Assembly: GCA_913062625.1 (NCBI GenBank)
Contig: CAJXWP010000022.1
Span: 1 to 36,313 of the forward strand
Direction: 5' to 3'
Source: an uncultured Haliea sp.
GTDB taxonomy: Bacteria > Pseudomonadota > Gammaproteobacteria > Pseudomonadales > Halieaceae
DNA: 36,313 bases
The first letter of the stretch is position 1; the number at the start of each line of letters is the position of its first letter. Of the stretch, positions 33,476 to 36,313 are shown piece after piece. Below the pieces are notes generated by a model. It saw only the letters and a program-made list of their open reading frames with translations, was not told the origin of the DNA and ran no database searches. The position numbers were made by a program, and so were the translations under genes.

Positions 33476-35359
33476 TTATTGTGACAGCTCTTCCAGAACC
33501 TGCTGCTGATCGAGCCAGATTTCATCCAATTCTTCCGCCCGAACTTTGAGTTCCCCTTCGCGTTTCAGTAGGTCAGCCAATGTTTGCCTGTGATCCTCGG
33601 TGTACAGGTCATTGTTCTCAAGCTGCGAGCGCAATTCGTGCATAGCGAGACTGACCTTGGACATGTCAGCTTCAGTTTTATGCAGCTGTTTTTGTAGTGG
33701 TTTGAGTTTTTCGCGCAGCGTGGCTGCTTGCTGGCGTTTTTCTTTACGCGAAGTGTCGGTCGTTCCCGCATCTCGTTTGTCGGTTTGCCTGTAGCTGGAT
33801 AGAATCCAGCGCTCGTATCCCTCAAGGTCCTCTGTGTATTCCTCGATCTGGCCATCGTGAACGAGCAGTAATTCTTCCGCGGTATTACGCAGCATATGGC
33901 GGTCGTGGCTCACCAATACTAGGGCGCCTTCGTAGGCCTGCAAGGCGACTTCCATGGCGTGGCGCATTTCTAAGTCGAGGTGATTAGTGGGCTCGTCGAG
34001 TACCAACAGGTTGGGCTTTTGCCACACCACCATTGCCAGTGCTAGGCGCGCTTTCTCGCCCCCTGAAAAGGGTGCAACGGCTGCCATGGCGGCATCACCG
34101 CGAAAATTGAAACCACCTAAAAAGTTGAGAATGTCTTGCTCCCGTGCGTCCGGGCTAAGTCGCTGCAGATGAAGAACGGGGCTGGCCTGCATGTCCAGAG
34201 CCTCCAGTTGCTGCTGATCAAAGTAGCCGATGCTGACATGCTCTCCGACAATGCGCGTGCCACCCAGCAGTGGGAGTTCACCGATCAGGCTTTTTAGCAG
34301 GGTGGATTTTCCGGCCCCGTTTCTGCCTAACAGCCCATAGCGGCTGCCAGGGCGTAACTGTATGTCAACATCAGACAATACCGGCATGCCGCCGTATCCG
34401 AGTATGGCCTCATCCAGACGCAATAGAGGGTCACTGCTTTTTGTTGGCGTGGGAAAACTGAAGTCAAAGGGTGAATCGGCATGGGCCGGGGCCAGCGACT
34501 GCATGCGCTCTAACTCCTTCAGCCGGCTTTGTGCCTGCTTGGCTTTGGTGGCCTTGTAGCGAAAACGCCGCACGAAGTCGTCGATCTCGGCGATGCGCCG
34601 CTGCTGTTTATCATAGTTGGCTTGCTGGTTGGCGAGACGCTCGGCACGGAGCCGCTCGAAATCGGAGTAGTTGCCTTTATAGGTGAACAGTTGTTGCTGT
34701 TCAATGTGCAAAATGCGTTCGCAGGTTGCATCGATGAAGTCTCGATCGTGAGAAATCATCAGTAGTGTGCCGGCATACTGCTGCAGCCACTGTTGCAGCC
34801 ACAGCGTGGCATCTAGGTCTAGGTGGTTGGTGGGCTCATCCAGCAGTAGGACGTCTGAGGGAGTCATTAGTGCGCGCGCGAGGTTGAGCCGGATGCGCCA
34901 GCCACCGGAAAATTCGCTGACTGACCTGCCGGCGGCATCTTCGGCGAATCCGAGGCCCTGCAGGAGACGCTGTGCCCTGCGTTCGGCGCTATAGCCGTCA
35001 ATTTCCTCCAACTGAGTATGAACGCTAGCGGTTTTATCGAACGCCCCAGCCGCTTCTAAGGTTGCGACTTCATCGTGCAGTCGGCCTAACAGCGCATCGC
35101 CTCGCCAAACGTATTCTCCTGCGGGCAGCGAAGTGGCATGAATTTCCTGTGCCATGTGCGATAGCCGCAACGTGTTCATGCCCTCGATGTCGCCAGCATC
35201 CGCACCAAACTCACCCAGTAGTAGCGAGAACAGGCTAGATTTGCCGCAGCCATTCGCGCCAATCAGCGCCAGTCGCTGTCCGGGCTGTATGGTCGCATTC
35301 GCATCTTGCAGCAGCAGTTTGCTGCCGCGGCGAAAGTCTATGTTACGCAGTATGATCAT
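33476..35359 (-). CDS. ABC-F family ATPase, YheS type
   Basis: 627 residues with two ATP-binding cassettes and no membrane domain. Cassette 1: GANGCGKSS, SEFSGGWRIRLNLARAL, DVLLLDEPTNHLDLD. Cassette 2: GRNGAGKST, PFSGGEKARLALAM, LLVLDEPTNHLDLE. The linker between them (FRYKATKAKQAQSRLKELERM) is the P-site tRNA-interaction region, and a charged coiled coil forms the C-terminus. ABC-F proteins bind the ribosomal E site and aid translation. Whole-length resemblance to E. coli YheS (637) is good by eye. Divergent from the TIGR02444 gene. Confidence 0.93.
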   Translation of the reverse strand: MIILRNIDFRRGSKLLLQDANATIQPGQRLALIGANGCGKSSLFSLLLGEFGADAGDIEGMNTLRLSHMAQEIHATSLPAGEYVWRGDALLGRLHDEVATLEAAGAFDKTASVHTQLEEIDGYSAERRAQRLLQGLGFAEDAAGRSVSEFSGGWRIRLNLARALMTPSDVLLLDEPTNHLDLDATLWLQQWLQQYAGTLLMISHDRDFIDATCERILHIEQQQLFTYKGNYSDFERLRAERLANQQANYDKQQRRIAEIDDFVRRFRYKATKAKQAQSRLKELERMQSLAPAHADSPFDFSFPTPTKSSDPLLRLDEAILGYGGMPVLSDVDIQLRPGSRYGLLGRNGAGKSTLLKSLIGELPLLGGTRIVGEHVSIGYFDQQQLEALDMQASPVLHLQRLSPDAREQDILNFLGGFNFRGDAAMAAVAPFSGGEKARLALAMVVWQKPNLLVLDEPTNHLDLEMRHAMEVALQAYEGALVLVSHDRHMLRNTAEELLLVHDGQIEEYTEDLEGYERWILSSYRQTDKRDAGTTDTSRKEKRQQAATLREKLKPLQKQLHKTEADMSKVSLAMHELRSQLENNDLYTEDHRQTLADLLKREGELKVRAEELDEIWLDQQQVLEELSQ

Positions 35360-35459
35360 GAGGTTGCGAATTCTACCCGCCGAATCCGCTGCGGGCTAGT
35401 GCCCACGGGCGCGGTTGGTGTAAGGTTTATCATAAGTGCACAAACAAACTGGTTACATA

Positions 35460-35930
35460 ATGAGCAACAACCCGCTGTGGGATTACTCTATTGCGACGTA
35501 CGATCTGGAAGGCGTGGCGCCCGCCTGCCTTAGGCTGCAGGACACGTTTGGTCTAGATGTAAATCTGTTATTTTATGCGGCTTGGCTGGCACAGCTGGAG
35601 CGGCGTCTCAGCCATCATCACCTGACAGCGTTGGAGGCTCTCATCGCAGATTGGCGCAACGATATGGTCAAACCGTTGCGCGCATTGCGTCAAAGATGGC
35701 GCCAAGTCCCTTATGCGGTAGGTATACGTGATGAGATCAAGTCTTTGGAGCTGCGCGCAGAACAACAACAGCTGGACACGATGTATGCGTATTATCAAGA
35801 GTCTGCTGGGTTGTCTTGGGCCGCCCGGCCCTTGCGTGAAAACTTGGCGCTGGTCGCGTCTTTTTCCGGTCCTGAGGATGAGCATCGGTTTGCCGCTCTA
35901 GAGCGTCTGGCGATATCGTTCTCGTCGTGA
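35460..35930 (+). CDS. TIGR02444 (DUF2390) family protein
   Basis: 156 residues, mostly helical and cytoplasmic. NPLWDYSIATYDLEGVAPACLRLQDTFGLDVNLLFYAAWLA at the N-terminus is the family signature, with VKPLRALRQRWR after it. Function unknown. ATG 35460 is chosen since homologues begin a few residues before the signature; a GTG at 35436 is an alternative, and neither has a good ribosome site. Divergent from the ABC-F gene across 100 bp. Confidence 0.85.
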   Translation: MSNNPLWDYSIATYDLEGVAPACLRLQDTFGLDVNLLFYAAWLAQLERRLSHHHLTALEALIADWRNDMVKPLRALRQRWRQVPYAVGIRDEIKSLELRAEQQQLDTMYAYYQESAGLSWAARPLRENLALVASFSGPEDEHRFAALERLAISFSS

Positions 35931-35952
35931 CAGGGGTAGCGCCCAAGCTGCG

Positions 35953-36010
35953 TGGGTAGTAAGATACCCAAGCCGTTGTAGGAGTTCTAGGGGCAACCGA
36001 TGTGCCCTAG
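35953..36010. other. Two successive hairpins between the TIGR02444 and FKBP genes
   Basis: TGGGTA-GTAAGA-TACCCA (35953-35970) and CTAGGG..CCCTAG (35987-36010, with one bulged G and two extra pairs). Neither has a T-run. The first may mark the end of the upstream mRNA; the second lies about 70 bp before the FKBP start, in its probable leader or promoter. Confidence 0.4.
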
Positions 36011-36077
36011 AGTCGTACCTTACAGAGGTAGACATACACACGATTTTCACGATTTTTTGATGACAATGGGACGAATT

Positions 36078-36313
36078 ATGAAGAAGTATTTAGTGCTGTT
36101 TACGTTAGCCGGCCTTGTTGCTCTGCAAGGTTGTAACCCAAAAACGCCCGCTGCCGCTGAGGATGACGCCACAACGACTGCTCCGGCAGCAGCAGATGCT
36201 GCTCCTGCAGCTGCAGACGCTGATCTGGCAACATCGGATCAGCGTTTGAGCTACGGCATTGCGTTTGGCCTTGGTCAGCGCATGAAGGCTGACGGTGTGC
36301 CTCTAGATACGGG
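36078..36313 (+). CDS. FKBP-type peptidyl-prolyl isomerase lipoprotein, C-terminus beyond window
   Basis: 78 residues visible. MKKYLVLFTLAGLVALQGC is a lipoprotein signal with lipobox LQGC. An Ala/Asp/Thr/Pro-rich linker follows, then LATSDQRLSYGIAFGLGQRMKADGVPLD, the N-terminal dimerisation helix of FkpA/Mip-type PPIases. The catalytic FKBP domain would lie beyond the edge. ATG 36078 is chosen over an in-frame ATG at 36066, because GGGA lies before the former and the signal peptide then has a normal length. Probably a periplasm-facing folding factor. Confidence 0.82.
   Translation, partial: MKKYLVLFTLAGLVALQGCNPKTPAAAEDDATTTAPAAADAAPAAADADLATSDQRLSYGIAFGLGQRMKADGVPLDT

Overview
This window reads as chromosomal DNA from a free-living, probably marine, gammaproteobacterium (Cellvibrionales-like or a relative such as the Halieaceae/Spongiibacteraceae; this placement is inference). 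The evidence is the gene order. Cytochrome c5, rep, comM/yifB, ubiK, glnK-amtB, then HAD-xerC-DUF484-dapF-lysA-lptM, cyaY, argH, hemC-hemD-hemX-hemY, ubiD, rho and trxA follow in a sequence I recall from Pseudomonas-type chromosomes. I see no tRNA, rRNA, CRISPR array, insertion sequence, integrase of a mobile element, or plasmid or phage gene.

Layout. Positions 1-3900 hold a truncated glutathione transferase (-), cytochrome c5 (+), rep helicase, a hotdog thioesterase and PpnP (all -). Positions 4100-8900 are a lineage-specific lipid block: a thiolase and a fused enoyl-CoA hydratase/3-hydroxyacyl-CoA dehydrogenase (+), facing a cytochrome P450 (-) with a clear operator-like dyad over its promoter. 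Positions 9065-10878 hold comM/yifB and ubiK (-). Positions 11066-13660 form a nitrogen module: a sigma-54 promoter with an upstream NtrC-type site drives a TorF-family porin, glnK and amtB, ending in a strong terminator. Positions 13993-18680 form a six-gene minus-strand operon, lptM-lysA-dapF-DUF484-xerC-HAD, covering lysine/diaminopimelate synthesis, chromosome dimer resolution and an LPS-assembly lipoprotein. Positions 19065-21470 hold a luciferase-like monooxygenase (LLM), cyaY and a DUF3187 outer-membrane protein. Positions 21498-27231 hold argH (-) diverging from hemCDXY (+). Positions 27289-30748 hold trxA, rho and ubiD (-). Positions 30992-33409 hold a fused membrane VTT/flavoprotein disulfide reductase and a GIY-YIG protein. 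The end has a YheS-type ABC-F protein (-), a TIGR02444 protein (+) and the start of an FKBP-type prolyl isomerase lipoprotein.

Most unusual. A diverged, ungapped direct repeat of about 91 bp flanks the LLM gene exactly where lptM and cyaY are normally adjacent and divergent. One copy carries the lptM promoter and the other forms the cyaY leader. It looks like the scar of the event that placed the LLM gene between them. Secondary points are nitrogen control of an outer-membrane porin, the P450 operator, the fused VTT/FAD protein, and a 25-codon reading frame with a perfect ribosome-binding site lying antisense to the rho leader. No wholly new multi-gene system is evident; the window is mainly conserved chromosome with a few lineage-specific insertions.
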